64,000 bases of DNA from Mycobacterium sp. 050128 (GTDB lineage Bacteria > Actinomycetota > Actinomycetes > Mycobacteriales > Mycobacteriaceae). The stretch's first letter is position 1, and every line of letters begins with the position of its first letter. The stretch covers positions 521,340-585,339 of the forward strand of contig NZ_JAZGLW010000004.1 of the NCBI RefSeq assembly GCF_036409155.1, in the 5' to 3' direction. Under the pieces are notes generated by a model. It worked only from the letters and a program-made list of their open reading frames with translations, had not been told where the DNA came from and ran no database searches. The position numbers and the translations under genes are program-made. Positions 1 to 10,769 of this stretch are shown in pieces.

Positions 1-2
1 AA

Positions 3-1187
3 GAGATCAAGGCCGAAAACCGCGACCTCAACTACGACGCCGCCATGCTGGAGCTGTGGCGGGCCAGCCTCACCGACAGCGTGGTCGCCGGTATCGGGTT
101 CTTGGCCCAGGGTGCGACGGCCGAGTGGTTCGAAGCCCCGGCGGCGTCGGTCGCCTACGTGCGTGCCGCCGCGCGGCGTGACGTTCCGCTGTCGGTGCTG
201 GTGCGGGCGCACCGCATCGTGCACTCGCGTTTCCTGGAGGCGGCGATCCGGTTCGTGGCCCTGGTGGAGCCGGCGCTGCAGGTGCCGACGATCGTCGACC
301 TGGTGTCTCGCTCGGCGAGCTTTGTCGACGCGGTGGCCGACCAGCTGACGGTCTCCTATGAGCTGGAGCGCGACGAATGTGTCGCTGACGGGGGTGGCCG
401 GCCGCCGCTGTCGGCCGATGAGGCGCGCGACAACATCCCGGTCGCCGCGCAGGTGGCCGACAGCGTGTTGACCTATCCGCTGGACGGCGTGCACATCGCC
501 GCGGCGTTGTGGGTCGACGAGCTCGTGCCGGCCCTGGACGTGGTGGCGTCGTTCGATCGGGTGCGACACGCGGTCGCCGCCGCGGTGGGCGCGGTGAACG
601 GCACGTTGCTGGTGCCGACGCACCAGCGCGAGGCCCGGTTGTGGTTTGCGCTCGACGGTTCTGGCAAACCGGAGATCGACCAGTTCCGGGTGCGAACGGC
701 TTTCGAGTCCGCGGGAGTTCGGGCCGGACTGGCACTTGGACGGGTGGAAGAAGGGCAAAGCGGATTCCGCGCATCGCTGAAACAGGCGGAGCGGGTGAAG
801 GCGGTCGCTTTTGCCGGCCGAGGCCGATCGGATGCCCGGGTGGTTTTCTACAGCGAGATCGCGCCAATTGCGTTGATGGCAGGCGACTTGGACGAGCTGC
901 GCTCCTTTGTCATCGATGTGCTCGGCGAGCTCGGCCGCGACGATGAGCGCACCGGATGGTTGCGCGAAACGTTGCGCGAATTTCTCTCCAGAAACCGGGA
1001 TCACGTCGTGACTGCTGAGGTAATGCAGTTGCCCCCCAACATCATTCAGGAAGCCGTGACGCGGGCCATGAACCTGTGCGGGCACCGTCTCGGCGACCCC
1101 GACGCGATGTTGCGGGTGCAGATCGCGCTGGAGGCCTGTCGGTGGATGGCCCCGGCGTTATTGCACATGGCCCACGAATGTCCTTAG
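3..1187 (+). CDS. PucR/CdaR-type transcriptional regulator, 5' end cut by the window
   Basis: The reading frame is open to the first base of the window, so the N-terminus is missing; the first ATG inside is at 45. About 395 codons are visible. The N-terminal half is an all-helical region with an Arg-Arg-Asp-Val-Pro-Leu segment and an HRIVHSRF motif, typical of the sensory domain of mycobacterial PucR/CdaR-type activators. The C-terminal ~60 residues (LRETLREFLSRNRD, then AEVMQLPPNIIQEAVTRAM, then a Leu-rich tail) fit the PucR C-terminal helix-turn-helix. It resembles Rv1453 of M. tuberculosis, but there that gene lies between ctaB and qor, so orthology is not assured. Ligand and targets cannot be inferred. 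Confidence 0.75.
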   Translation, partial: EIKAENRDLNYDAAMLELWRASLTDSVVAGIGFLAQGATAEWFEAPAASVAYVRAAARRDVPLSVLVRAHRIVHSRFLEAAIRFVALVEPALQVPTIVDLVSRSASFVDAVADQLTVSYELERDECVADGGGRPPLSADEARDNIPVAAQVADSVLTYPLDGVHIAAALWVDELVPALDVVASFDRVRHAVAAAVGAVNGTLLVPTHQREARLWFALDGSGKPEIDQFRVRTAFESAGVRAGLALGRVEEGQSGFRASLKQAERVKAVAFAGRGRSDARVVFYSEIAPIALMAGDLDELRSFVIDVLGELGRDDERTGWLRETLREFLSRNRDHVVTAEVMQLPPNIIQEAVTRAMNLCGHRLGDPDAMLRVQIALEACRWMAPALLHMAHECP

Positions 1188-1380
1188 GAGCCACCAGCTC
1201 TGAGCCGCCGAAGTAGTCACCGCCTCGCAGCGGTTGACCTGGCGTTTATGCCGTGCTACCAAAAGCGACCTAGGCTTCGTCGCCGAAGGATATGGCGCTG
1301 GCCGGATTCGGGGGGTTATGGTTACCGCTCTAAACACTGAACTGCCGGTTGAGAGAAGAAGAGATGGACTTCGCTGGTTT

Positions 1381-1411
1381 GTCTGACGAGCGTGATGCAC
1401 GCTCGTCAGAC
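1381..1411 (+). other. Perfect 14-bp inverted repeat with ATG as its 3-nt loop
   Basis: Arms GTCTGACGAGCGTG (1381-1394) and CACGCTCGTCAGAC (1398-1411) are exact reverse complements, separated only by ATG at 1395-1397. In RNA this would be a very stable hairpin presenting the ATG of the small ORF 1395-1514 in the loop. No T-tract follows, so it does not look like a standard intrinsic terminator. It could also be a protein-binding palindrome. Confidence 0.85.
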
Positions 1412-1514
1412 GCGCACAGCTCGAGTGGTGCTCGTGACCGTCGCGGCCACCACTCTCGCGGCGCCGCAGTCCGTCCCGGCCCGGGTCATGTCCGTCAAAC
1501 GGGGTCCGCTGTGA
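1395..1514 (+). CDS. Small secreted-like peptide ORF (39 aa)
   Basis: ATG (or GTG at 1392) to TGA encodes 39 residues: a basic start (MHARQTRTAR), a short hydrophobic stretch (VVLVTVAATTLAA) and PQSVPA, which looks like a signal peptide ending in an AxA-like site with only about ten residues after it. I counted G or C at the third base of about 79% of codons here, against about 59% for the competing frame that starts at 1349/1364. Its TGA overlaps the GTG of the next ORF as GTGA, the coupling seen elsewhere in this window. It may be a leader peptide rather than a functional protein. Unrecognised. Confidence 0.45.
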   Translation: MHARQTRTARVVLVTVAATTLAAPQSVPARVMSVKRGPL

Positions 1515-1834
1515 CCCCGGGCCGGACTGTCGGTGCTCTGGATCGCGCAACGGTGGTGGCCGACACGGCGGATCAGCGCCAGGCCGACTATTTTCTGCGT
1601 CTGCTGACCCAGAACCGCCGCCTGATCGACCAACGGATCGAGGGCTACCACAAGGCGATTGCCGTCGCCGAAGCCCGACGTGACGTCGAAAGCGCGGGTG
1701 TCTTTCGGCGCACCGCGCGCATCGAGGAGCAGGAGCGTAAGGCGCTCGACAGCCTGATCGAGAACCTGCAGCGCCGATTTGTGGTGCAGCCCACAGCTGA
1801 CCTTCCGCCGGGACCGCGGCTCGCGGTCCGCTAG
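1511..1834 (+). CDS. Hypothetical protein, helical, ~107 aa
   Basis: I chose the GTG at 1511 because it forms a GTGA overlap with the preceding small ORF; the same frame is open back to ATG 1349/1364, but that extension is low-complexity Ser/Arg/His-rich sequence running through the hairpin. The product is a soluble, charged protein with a central helical segment of Q, R, E and A (roughly residues 20-90, e.g. RRLIDQRIEGYHKAIAVAEA), likely a short coiled coil. No signal peptide or membrane segment is present from this start. No family recognised. It lies upstream of gap but is separated from it by 164 bases. Confidence 0.5.
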   Translation: MTPGRTVGALDRATVVADTADQRQADYFLRLLTQNRRLIDQRIEGYHKAIAVAEARRDVESAGVFRRTARIEEQERKALDSLIENLQRRFVVQPTADLPPGPRLAVR

Positions 1835-1947
1835 GGCCGCGATCACCGACCTCAATCGTGGCGCCGGCCCCGGCCGGCTTCTAACTCGGCGTTTGGCCGT
1901 CGCGGGTTCGGGACTGTTACCAGTTCAGCAACCGTTGCCACTACTGA

Positions 1948-3018
<1,071 letters not shown>

Positions 3019-3021
3019 ACC

Positions 3022-4272
3022 GTGAGCGTCCCAAACCTCGAAGACCTTCTGTCCGAGGGTGTTTCGGGTCGTGCCGTGCTGGTGCGCTCCGACCTCAATG
3101 TCCCGCTCAACGATGCCGGTGAAATCACCGACCAGGGCCGGATCACCGCGTCGGTCCCGACGCTGAAGACACTGCTGGATGGCGGCGCCAAGGTGGTGGT
3201 GACCGCGCACCTGGGGCGCCCGAAGGACGGGCCCGACCCGAAGCTGTCGCTGGCGCCGGTCGCCGCGGCGCTCGGCGAGCAGCTGGGCCGGCACGTGCAG
3301 CTGGCGGGCTTCGATAACACCCGAGTCGTCGGAACGGATGCGCTGGCGCGCGCCGAGGGCCTGACCGACGGCGACATTCTGTTGCTGGAGAACATCCGCT
3401 TCGATCCGCGCGAGACCAGCAAGGACGACGGCGAGCGGCTGGCGTTGGCCAAGCAGCTGGCCGAATTAGTTTGGCCGGGAGGGGCTTTCGTCTCCGATGG
3501 CTTCGGCGTGGTGCACCGCAAGCAGGCCTCGGTGTACGACATCGCCACGCTGCTCCCGCACTATGCCGGCACGCTGGTGGCCGACGAGATCGAGGTGCTG
3601 GAGCGGTTATGCAGCTCGACCAAGCGTCCCTACGCGGTGGTGCTCGGCGGGTCGAAGGTGTCGGACAAACTCGGCGTCATCGAGTCGCTCGCGACCAAGG
3701 CCGACAGCATCGTGATCGGCGGCGGGATGTGCTTCACTTTTCTTGCCGCGCAGGGCTTTTCGGTAGGCAAATCGCTGCTTGAAGAGCATATGATCGAAAC
3801 TTGCCGCGGCCTGCTGGACACCTACGCCGACGTGTTGCGACTGCCCGGCGACATCGTGGTGACCGAGAACTTCAGCGCCGATTCGCCACCACAATTCGTG
3901 GCCGCCAATGCCATTCCGGACGATCTGATGGGTCTGGATATCGGCCCGGGTTCGGTGAAGCGGTTCGCCACATTGCTGTCCAATGCCGAGACCGTGTTCT
4001 GGAATGGCCCGATGGGAGTGTTCGAATTCCCCGCCTACGCCGCCGGCACCAAGGGTGTGGCCGACGCGATCGTCGCGGCCACCGGCAAGGGTGCGTTCAG
4101 CGTGGTGGGCGGTGGCGATTCCGCCGCGGCGGTGCGCGCGCTGAAAATCCCCGAGGACGCCTTCTCGCACATCTCCACCGGCGGCGGCGCATCGCTGGAA
4201 TACCTGGAGGGCAAGGAGTTGCCCGGCATCGAGGTGTTGGGGCGTCCCCAGCCGAGCGGAGGAGACTCGTGA
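3022..4272 (+). CDS. pgk: Phosphoglycerate kinase
   Basis: Transfers phosphate from 1,3-bisphosphoglycerate to ADP. Substrate-binding [10 protein letters not shown] lies near the N-terminus, TAHLGRP around residue 60, and the C-terminal nucleotide-binding region contains GGGDSAAAV followed by [15 protein letters not shown]. The 416-residue length is normal for actinobacteria. The start is GTG. Its TGA overlaps the GTG of tpiA (GTGA, 4269-4272), indicating coupled translation of the three glycolytic genes. Confidence 0.97.
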   Translation: MSVPNLEDLLSEGVSGRAVLVRSDLNVPLNDAGEITDQGRITASVPTLKTLLDGGAKVVVTAHLGRPKDGPDPKLSLAPVAAALGEQLGRHVQLAGFDNTRVVGTDALARAEGLTDGDILLLENIRFDPRETSKDDGERLALAKQLAELVWPGGAFVSDGFGVVHRKQASVYDIATLLPHYAGTLVADEIEVLERLCSSTKRPYAVVLGGSKVSDKLGVIESLATKADSIVIGGGMCFTFLAAQGFSVGKSLLEEHMIETCRGLLDTYADVLRLPGDIVVTENFSADSPPQFVAANAIPDDLMGLDIGPGSVKRFATLLSNAETVFWNGPMGVFEFPAYAAGTKGVADAIVAATGKGAFSVVGGGDSAAAVRALKIPEDAFSHISTGGGASLEYLEGKELPGIEVLGRPQPSGGDS

Positions 4273-5054
4273 GCCGTAAGCCCCTGATCGCCGGCAACTG
4301 GAAGATGAACCTCAATCACTTCGAGGCTATCGCGCTGGTGCAGAAGATCGCATTTGCGTTGCCGGACAAGTACTTCGACAAGGTCGATGTCACCGTGCTG
4401 CCGCCGTTCACCAACCTGCGCAGCGTGCAGACCCTGGTCGACGGCGACAAGCTGCGGTTGACCTACGGCGCCCAGGACTTGTCGCAGCACGACTCCGGCG
4501 CCTACACCGGCGACATCAGCGGCACTTTCCTGGCCAAGCTGGGTTGCACCTTCGTGGTCGTCGGCCATTCGGAGCGGCGCACCTACCACAACGAGGACGA
4601 CGCGCTGGTGGCCGCCAAGGCCGCCGCCGCGCTCAGGAACGGCCTGACCCCGATCGTGTGCGTCGGCGAGCATCTCGACATCCGGGAGGCCGGCGAGCAC
4701 GTCAGCCACTGCGAGAAGCAGGTGCGTGAGTCGCTGACCGGCCTGTCGGCCGAGCAGATCGGTCAGGTCGTGATCGCCTACGAGCCGGTCTGGGCGATCG
4801 GCACCGGCCGGGTGGCCAGCGCCGGTGACGCCCAGGAGGTCTGCGGGGCGATCCGACGGCAGTTGGGCCAACTGGCGTCACCGAAGATCGCCGACACCGT
4901 GCGGGTACTGTACGGCGGCTCGGTCAACGCCAAGAACGTCGGCGAGATCGTCGCGCAGGAAGACGTCGACGGCGGGCTGGTCGGGGGAGCGTCGCTGGAG
5001 GGCGAGCAATTCGCGACCTTGGCGGCCATCGCCGCCGGCGGCCCGCTGCCCTGA
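4269..5054 (+). CDS. tpiA: Triosephosphate isomerase
   Basis: Interconverts dihydroxyacetone phosphate and glyceraldehyde-3-phosphate. The GTG at 4269 overlaps the pgk stop and gives 261 residues starting [14 protein letters not shown], the canonical N-terminus with the catalytic Lys; GGAGGAG lies just upstream. Catalytic His is in VVGHSERR, catalytic Glu in [11 protein letters not shown] (which also forms the phosphate loop), and the LYGGSV phosphate-binding motif is near the C-terminus. The reading frame is open much further upstream, but that part runs through pgk in another frame and is not coding. Confidence 0.96.
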   Translation: MSRKPLIAGNWKMNLNHFEAIALVQKIAFALPDKYFDKVDVTVLPPFTNLRSVQTLVDGDKLRLTYGAQDLSQHDSGAYTGDISGTFLAKLGCTFVVVGHSERRTYHNEDDALVAAKAAAALRNGLTPIVCVGEHLDIREAGEHVSHCEKQVRESLTGLSAEQIGQVVIAYEPVWAIGTGRVASAGDAQEVCGAIRRQLGQLASPKIADTVRVLYGGSVNAKNVGEIVAQEDVDGGLVGGASLEGEQFATLAAIAAGGPLP

Positions 5055-5108
5055 GCGCTCCGAGCGCCGGTTACGGCCGGTCGAGCGGCAACCGGTAAGC
5101 TGTCCGTC

Positions 5109-5342
5109 ATGGTTTTGGCCCTACAGATCACCCTGGTCGTCACCAGCATTCTGGTGGTGCTGCTGGTGCTGCTGCACCGCGCCAAGGGTGGCGGCCTGTC
5201 CACGCTGTTCGGCGGTGGTGTGCAGTCCAGCTTGTCTGGATCCACGGTGGTGGAGAAGAACCTGGACCGGCTGACGGTGTTCGTGGTCGGCATCTGGCTG
5301 GTATGCATCATCGGCATGGCACTGCAGATCAAGTACCGCTGA
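5109..5342 (+). CDS. secG: Preprotein translocase subunit SecG
   Basis: Small inner-membrane partner of SecYE. 77 residues with two membrane helices (about 2-22 and 52-74) flanking a loop with the SecG hallmark [20 protein letters not shown]. It lies 54 bases after tpiA and 52 before ppc, the same place as in M. tuberculosis (Rv1440), so it is probably read from the glycolytic operon promoter. Confidence 0.93.
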   Translation: MVLALQITLVVTSILVVLLVLLHRAKGGGLSTLFGGGVQSSLSGSTVVEKNLDRLTVFVVGIWLVCIIGMALQIKYR

Positions 5343-5394
5343 CCCGACTGCACTCGGCAAGCGGGTAACGCCGTGGGCACCGATACTGGATCGC

Positions 5395-8214
5395 ATGGTT
5401 TCTGAGCCCATCACCGAGGCCGTTCCCGAGGCCGCGCTGGCGCCGATCGGTGCCGTACAGCGAACCAGGGTCGGTCGCGAGGCGACCGAACCGATGCGCG
5501 CCGACATCAGGATGCTCGGCACGATCCTCGGTGACACCGTGCGCGAGCAGAACGGCGACGAGGTATTCGAGTTGGTCGAACGCGCCCGGGTGGAATCCTT
5601 CCGGGTGCGTCGCTCCGAGATCGACCGGGCCGAGATCTCCCACATGTTCGACGGCATCGACATCCACCTGGCGATCCCGATCATCCGGGCGTTCAGTCAC
5701 TTCGCGCTGCTTGCCAACGTCGCCGAGGACATCCACCGCGAGCGCCGGCGTCATATCCACGTCGACGCCGGCGAACCGCCGCAAGACAGCAGCCTGGCCG
5801 CCACCTACGCGAAACTTGACTCCGCAGAACTGGATTCGGCCACCGTGGCCGAGGCGCTCAAGGGTGCGCTCGTTTCGCCGGTAATCACCGCCCACCCCAC
5901 CGAGACCCGCCGGCGGACCGTCTTCGTTGCGCAGCACCGGATCACCGAGCTGATGCGACTGCACGCCGAGGGGCACCGGGAAACCAGCGACGGCCGCAGC
6001 ATCGAGCGTGAGCTGCGCCGCCAGGTGCTCACGCTTTGGCAGACCGCGCTGATCCGGCTGTCCCGGCTGCAGATCACCGACGAAATCGACGTCGGCCTGC
6101 GGTATTACCAGGCCGCGCTGTTCGAGGTGATCCCGCAGGTCAATTCCGGGCTTCGCGCCGCGCTGCGCGCCCGCTGGCCCGGCGCCGAGCTGCTTTCGGC
6201 GCCCATCCTGCAGCCGGGCTCGTGGATCGGCGGTGACCGCGACGGGAACCCGAACGTCACCGCCGCGGTAGTGCAGCGGGCCACCGCCAGCGCCGCGTTC
6301 ACGGCGCTGGCGCACTACCTGTCCGAGCTCACCCATCTCGAGCAGGAGCTCTCGATGTCGGCGCGATTGATCAGTGTCACACCGGAATTGACGGCGCTGG
6401 AGCAGAGCTGCCCGGAGCAGGCCAGGGCCGACGAGCCGTATCGGCGGGCCGTGCGGGTGATTCGTGGTCGGCTCAGTGCGACGGCCACCGGGATCCTGGA
6501 TGACGAACCGCGGCACCTGCTCGATCTGGGCTTGGAACCGTATGCCACGCCGGACGAACTGAGGGCCGACCTCGACATCATCGACGATTCGCTGCGCACC
6601 CACGGCAGCGCGCTGGTGGCCGAGGATCGGCTGGAACTGTTGCGAGAAGGCGTGCACGTCTTCGGTTTTCACCTGTGTGGACTCGACATGCGGCAGAACT
6701 CCGATGTGCACGAGGAGGTGGTCGCCGAGCTGCTGGCCTGGGCCGGGGTGCATCCGGACTACCGTTCGCTGCCCGAAGACGAGCGAGTCGAGCTGCTGGC
6801 GGATGAACTGACCACGAGGCGCCCGCTGCTCAGCGACCGCGCGGAGTTGTCCGAGCTGGCTCACCAGGAATTGAGTGTGGTCGAGGCCGCCGCGTTCGCC
6901 GTCAAGCGGTACGGTCCGGCGGCGGTGCCCAACTATGTCATCTCGATGTGTCAGTCGGTCTCGGATGTGCTGGAGGCCGCGCTGCTGCTGAAGGAAACGG
7001 GACTGCTCGATGTTTCCGGGCCCGAACCCTATTGCCCGGTAGGCATTTCCCCGCTGTTCGAGACGATCGACGATCTGCACAACGGGGCGGCGATACTGCA
7101 CGCGATGCTGGAGCTGCCGATCTATCGGTCGTTGGTGACCGCCCGCGGGGACAGCCAGGAGGTGATGCTTGGCTACTCCGACTCGAACAAGGACGGCGGT
7201 TATCTGACCGCGAACTGGGCGGTGTACCGGGCCGAGCTGGCGCTGGTCGAGGTGGCCCGCAAGACCGGAATTCGGTTGCGGCTCTTTCATGGCCGTGGCG
7301 GAACCGTCGGCCGCGGCGGCGGCCCCAGCTATCAGGCCATCCTGGCCCAGCCGCCCGGTGCGGTGAACGGTTCGCTGCGCCTGACCGAGCAGGGCGAGGT
7401 GATCGCGGCCAAGTACGCCGAACCGCTGTCGGCGCAACGGAATCTGGAGAGCCTGGTAGCCGCCACGCTGGAGTCGACGCTGCTGGATGTGGAGGGCCTC
7501 GGCGACGAGGCCGAGCCGGCCTACGCGGTGCTCGACGAGATTGCGACGCTGGCCCGCCAGGCGTACTCCGAATTGGTCCACGAGACACCGGGTTTCGTCG
7601 AGTACTTCAAGGCCTCCACGCCGGTCAGCGAGATCGGGTCGCTGAACATCGGCAGCCGTCCGACCTCGCGCAAGCCCACCGAATCGATCGCCGATCTGCG
7701 CGCCATTCCGTGGGTGCTGGCGTGGAGCCAGTCGCGGGTGATGCTGCCCGGTTGGTACGGCACCGGGTCGGCATTCGAGCAGTGGATCGCGGCCGGCGAC
7801 GAGGATGAGCGAGTCACCGTCCTGCACGACCTGTATCAACGGTGGCCGTTCTTCCGCAGTGTGTTGTCCAACATGGCGCAGGTGCTGGCCAAAAGCGACC
7901 TGGGGCTGGCGGCGCGCTACGCGGAATTGGTGGCCGATGAGCCGTTGCGGCGCAGGGTGTTCGACAAGATCGCCGCCGAGCATCAGCGGACGATCGCGAT
8001 GCACAAGCTGATCACCGGTCAAGACGACCTGCTGGCCGACAACGCCGCGCTGGCACGTTCGGTGTTCAACCGCTTCCCATACCTGGAGCCGCTGAATCAC
8101 CTGCAGGTGGAGCTGCTGCGTCGGTATCGCTCGGGCGACGACGACGAGTTGGTGCAGCGGGGGATTCTGTTGACGATGAACGGGCTGGCAAGCGCGTTAC
8201 GGAACAGCGGATAA
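5395..8214 (+). CDS. ppc: Phosphoenolpyruvate carboxylase
   Basis: Carboxylates phosphoenolpyruvate to oxaloacetate, refilling the TCA cycle. The 939-residue length is typical. Visible motifs are [11 protein letters not shown] (catalytic His, about residue 165), [35 protein letters not shown], the glycine-rich loop [14 protein letters not shown] and the C-terminal [15 protein letters not shown]. Every key block is present, so the enzyme should be active. From memory, M. tuberculosis lacks ppc here and relies on PEP carboxykinase and pyruvate carboxylase, while M. leprae and M. avium keep it. Being next to gap-pgk-tpiA-secG suggests co-expression with lower glycolysis. Confidence 0.96.
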   Translation: MVSEPITEAVPEAALAPIGAVQRTRVGREATEPMRADIRMLGTILGDTVREQNGDEVFELVERARVESFRVRRSEIDRAEISHMFDGIDIHLAIPIIRAFSHFALLANVAEDIHRERRRHIHVDAGEPPQDSSLAATYAKLDSAELDSATVAEALKGALVSPVITAHPTETRRRTVFVAQHRITELMRLHAEGHRETSDGRSIERELRRQVLTLWQTALIRLSRLQITDEIDVGLRYYQAALFEVIPQVNSGLRAALRARWPGAELLSAPILQPGSWIGGDRDGNPNVTAAVVQRATASAAFTALAHYLSELTHLEQELSMSARLISVTPELTALEQSCPEQARADEPYRRAVRVIRGRLSATATGILDDEPRHLLDLGLEPYATPDELRADLDIIDDSLRTHGSALVAEDRLELLREGVHVFGFHLCGLDMRQNSDVHEEVVAELLAWAGVHPDYRSLPEDERVELLADELTTRRPLLSDRAELSELAHQELSVVEAAAFAVKRYGPAAVPNYVISMCQSVSDVLEAALLLKETGLLDVSGPEPYCPVGISPLFETIDDLHNGAAILHAMLELPIYRSLVTARGDSQEVMLGYSDSNKDGGYLTANWAVYRAELALVEVARKTGIRLRLFHGRGGTVGRGGGPSYQAILAQPPGAVNGSLRLTEQGEVIAAKYAEPLSAQRNLESLVAATLESTLLDVEGLGDEAEPAYAVLDEIATLARQAYSELVHETPGFVEYFKASTPVSEIGSLNIGSRPTSRKPTESIADLRAIPWVLAWSQSRVMLPGWYGTGSAFEQWIAAGDEDERVTVLHDLYQRWPFFRSVLSNMAQVLAKSDLGLAARYAELVADEPLRRRVFDKIAAEHQRTIAMHKLITGQDDLLADNAALARSVFNRFPYLEPLNHLQVELLRRYRSGDDDELVQRGILLTMNGLASALRNSG

Positions 8215-8227
8215 CGGGCATAGGGCA

Positions 8228-9064
8228 GTGGTGGGAGCCCAGTCTGACTCGATGTCATCGCACGAATCGTCGTCTGTCATCCCGGCCCGGGTAGCCCAGA
8301 ACGAGACCTTCGAGCGGCTGGCCCGCGCCGGATTCGTCGTGAGCGGACTGCTGCACCTGGTCGTCGGCTACCTCGCCATCCGGATCGCGTTTGGCGAGGG
8401 CGGCACCGCCGATCAAACCGGCGCGCTGGCCACCCTGGCGGGCACACCGGGAGGCCCCGTCGCGCTGTGGTTCGCCGCTGCCGCGCTGCTGCTGCTCGGC
8501 CTTTGGCGGCTCGTGGAAGCCGCACTCGGCCGGTCCAGCGACCATCGGAACGGCTCCTCGTCGGGCGCGCTGGATCGGGCGAAGGCGTTCGCACTCGCCG
8601 TGCTCTATATCGCACTCGCGTACTCCACGCTCGGTTTCGCCCGGGGCGCCGGCAAGTCTGCCGGCCAGCAGAATTCGACAATCAGCGCGCGCCTGATGCA
8701 GAGCACCGCCGGCACCGTCGCGCTCGTGCTGTGCGGTGTGATCGTCGTCGCGGTGGGCGGCTACCACGTCTACAAGGGTGCCAGCCGCAACTTCGTCGAT
8801 GACCTGAAAGGCAAGTCGGGCAACATGGTCCGGCGACTGGGCGTCGTCGGCTACGTCGCCAAAGGGGTGGTGATCGCGGCCGCGGGCGCGCTGGTCGTCC
8901 TCGCCGCGCTTCGCTCGGAACCGCAGAAGGCCACCGGGCTGGACGGCGCCCTCAAGACGCTGGGCGCCCAACCATACGGACCTGTGCTGCTGGTCGCCGC
9001 CGGCTTGGGCATCGTCACCTACGGCTTGTACAGCTTCGCGATGGCCCGACTGACCAAGATGTAG
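8228..9064 (+). CDS. DUF1206 family membrane protein
   Basis: About 278 residues arranged as three similar units, each with two hydrophobic helices: FERLARAGFVVSGLLHLVVGYLAI (about 27-50) with a partner at 78-95, a second unit at about 115-180, and a third starting RLGVVGYVAKGVVIAAAGAL (about 203-222). The repeated xxRxGxVxxGxxH/K pattern is characteristic of DUF1206, a family of unknown function. The start is uncertain: GTG at 8228 or 8231, or ATG at 8252. It follows ppc by 13 bases and converges on the P450 gene with only three bases between stops. Confidence 0.8.
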   Translation: MVGAQSDSMSSHESSSVIPARVAQNETFERLARAGFVVSGLLHLVVGYLAIRIAFGEGGTADQTGALATLAGTPGGPVALWFAAAALLLLGLWRLVEAALGRSSDHRNGSSSGALDRAKAFALAVLYIALAYSTLGFARGAGKSAGQQNSTISARLMQSTAGTVALVLCGVIVVAVGGYHVYKGASRNFVDDLKGKSGNMVRRLGVVGYVAKGVVIAAAGALVVLAALRSEPQKATGLDGALKTLGAQPYGPVLLVAAGLGIVTYGLYSFAMARLTKM

Positions 9065-9067
9065 CGG

Positions 9068-10363
9068 TCACGAGGCCTTCACATAGTCGACCGGGCACGG
9101 CCCGGCCGCCCGTGCTACACCACCGATCTGGGCCGCGACGGGCTGCGGATGTGACGTCCATCGCGGCGTCATCCGGTAGGCGCCCAGCAGGTGAGTCATG
9201 GCGGCCGTCATCGCCGACAGCGAGAACGGCTGGGCCGGGCAGGAGTGCCTGCCGTGCCCGAAGGCGGTGACCAGCATCGGCGAAGGGAGAGCGTCCTTTT
9301 CGGTCAGATGGTGGCGAGTCCATCGATCGGGGTCCCAGTGCTGTAGTCCCGGCGCCGCCGAGGTGTTGAGCAGCGGGAGCAGGGTGGCGATGGTCCAGCC
9401 CGGCGGCACCCGGTAGGTGATGGCCCCGGTGTTCAGCGAGACCGGCGACAGCACGCTGCGAGACATGATCGAGCGTTGCGCCATACGCGTCGACTCCAGC
9501 GCGCAGCTCTGGGCAAAGGCATTGTCGCCCAACCGTACTCGCTGCAGCTGGGCCGGGTGCTCGAGCAGGTCGACCAATGCCCAGCCCAGCGCGGCGGCCA
9601 GGTTTGACATGGACGCGATGTGGATCAACGCGACGTCGAACGCGATCCCGTGCGGCCGGGAAGGCTGCGACACCGTCGACCAGGCGTCCACGATCCGGCC
9701 GAAGAGGTCATGATCCCGTCGGTCCCCGTCGTCGAATCTGCGCACCGCGGCGGCGATGGCGTCGGCAATCTCGCCGAGCGCGGCGCGCTCGGCACGTTTG
9801 TCGGTCGCCGCCACCGCCGCCATCCGATCGGGGTGGACGAACGCGTCGGAGCCGTCCAGGGCGTCGAAGGCGCGCACCAGACGCTCGAAGGTCGCGCCGT
9901 CGGCCGACCCGGGTCCGGCCCACGAGGCCAGCCCCATCCGGTGGCCGAGCCGTCGCATCAGATCGAAGACGTCGAACGAACCCACCGATCCCAGCTCGTG
10001 CGTGGTCTGCTCGAGCGCGCGGTCCAGGTTGACCAGATAGGTGGCTACGTCGTCGCGGCGAAACAGCATGTTCGGCAGGGTGCGCCGCCCGGCAAAGATG
10101 TCGTCGGGCAGCTTGCGCCGCAGCATCAGGTAGTCGGCGACGCCTTTGCTCGCGGTCTCCTCGCTCAGCGCGTAGAACGACTCGACGCCGGTGGGCGAAA
10201 AGGTGAACAGGTAGCGGTCGGGGCCGCTTTTCACGGCGAAGGTATCGCCATGGCGGCCGCGGGCCGTCGCGATCGCCGCGACCGCGTCGGTGACGGGAAC
10301 GTCCCACGGCAGACCGGTGCCGTCGGCGTAGGGCGGTGCGGGCACCGGGTCGGCACCGGTCAC
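9068..10363 (-). CDS. Cytochrome P450-like heme protein, unusual I-helix
   Basis: 431 residues from a GTG start. Near the C-terminus FGHGRHSCPA matches the heme-thiolate loop FxxGxHxCxG, with Cys as axial ligand and Ala for the last Gly. The K-helix ExxR motif is present in ESTRMAQR. The I-helix reads HIASMSNLAAALGWAL: the usual acid-alcohol pair (D/E-T) used for dioxygen activation is absent and Asn stands in its place, as in CYP7/CYP8-type enzymes. The enzyme may therefore be a hydroxylase of that class or an isomerase. No ferredoxin or reductase gene is adjacent. The following coiled-coil gene lies 3 bases upstream on the same strand, so the two are probably co-transcribed. Substrate unknown. 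Confidence 0.85.
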   Translation of the reverse strand: MTGADPVPAPPYADGTGLPWDVPVTDAVAAIATARGRHGDTFAVKSGPDRYLFTFSPTGVESFYALSEETASKGVADYLMLRRKLPDDIFAGRRTLPNMLFRRDDVATYLVNLDRALEQTTHELGSVGSFDVFDLMRRLGHRMGLASWAGPGSADGATFERLVRAFDALDGSDAFVHPDRMAAVAATDKRAERAALGEIADAIAAAVRRFDDGDRRDHDLFGRIVDAWSTVSQPSRPHGIAFDVALIHIASMSNLAAALGWALVDLLEHPAQLQRVRLGDNAFAQSCALESTRMAQRSIMSRSVLSPVSLNTGAITYRVPPGWTIATLLPLLNTSAAPGLQHWDPDRWTRHHLTEKDALPSPMLVTAFGHGRHSCPAQPFSLSAMTAAMTHLLGAYRMTPRWTSHPQPVAAQIGGVARAAGPCPVDYVKAS

Positions 10364-10366
10364 GGC

Positions 10367-10756
10367 CTACCGCGCCGGCCGATTCCGCAGTCGGTCCACC
10401 ACACCGCGTACCGCGTGTTCGGTCACCGCCAGCGGCGACATCACCGTCTCGCCGATGCTCACGATGTAGTCGATGCGTTTGACGATCGCCTCCACGGGCT
10501 CCACCAGCGAGATCAGGCGTTTGGCGAGCTCGTCGAGGCTTTCCATGGTTCCTTCGAGGTGGTCCAGGCCGCCGTCCAGGCGCTCGACCGTGCCGTTCAA
10601 CCGGGTCAGGGAACTGCTCAGCTCGTTCATGGTTCTGCCGAGGCTGTCGAGGACGTCCTCGACCTGCTCGACCGTCTTATCGGCGTTCAGAGCGGCCTGA
10701 GTGAGCGTCTTGATCCGGTTTCGCTCAGGCCCGTTGCGCACCGTTCGGTCTGCCAT
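10367..10756 (-). CDS. Coiled-coil protein, Rv1444c-like (129 aa)
   Basis: I start at ATG 10756 (MADRTVRNGP); longer in-frame starts add only low-complexity Arg/Gly sequence. A long heptad-like region (about residues 15-85, DKTVEQVEDVLDSLGRTMNE and onward) has regularly spaced Leu and Val with polar residues between, predicting a coiled coil, and a C-terminal amphipathic segment follows. Such repeats occur in mycobacterial proteins of unknown role that may associate with lipid or envelope structures. Length and position match Rv1444c. A CATAAT -10 box seven bases upstream suggests a leaderless message. Its stop is three bases before the P450 start. Confidence 0.7.
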   Translation of the reverse strand: MADRTVRNGPERNRIKTLTQAALNADKTVEQVEDVLDSLGRTMNELSSSLTRLNGTVERLDGGLDHLEGTMESLDELAKRLISLVEPVEAIVKRIDYIVSIGETVMSPLAVTEHAVRGVVDRLRNRPAR

Positions 10757-10763
10757 GTCCGTA

Positions 10764-10769
10764 ATTATG
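10764..10769 (-). promoter_or_regulatory. Candidate -10 box for the coiled-coil/P450 pair
   Basis: On the minus strand CATAAT (5 of 6 to TATAAT) ends seven bases before the ATG at 10756, the geometry of a leaderless mycobacterial transcript. The -35 region (about 10787-10792, GTTTTC) is poor, which is common for SigA promoters in this genus. Confidence 0.45.

Noticed and set aside
1158..1550. 130-codon minus-strand ORF
   Set aside because: It crosses the end of the PucR gene and the hairpin, with no homology pattern or start signal.
5329..8100. 923-codon open frame on the minus strand
   Set aside because: It is fully antisense to ppc, whose motifs are unmistakable. GC-rich codon usage keeps stops out of this antisense frame, and the product has no recognisable domain.
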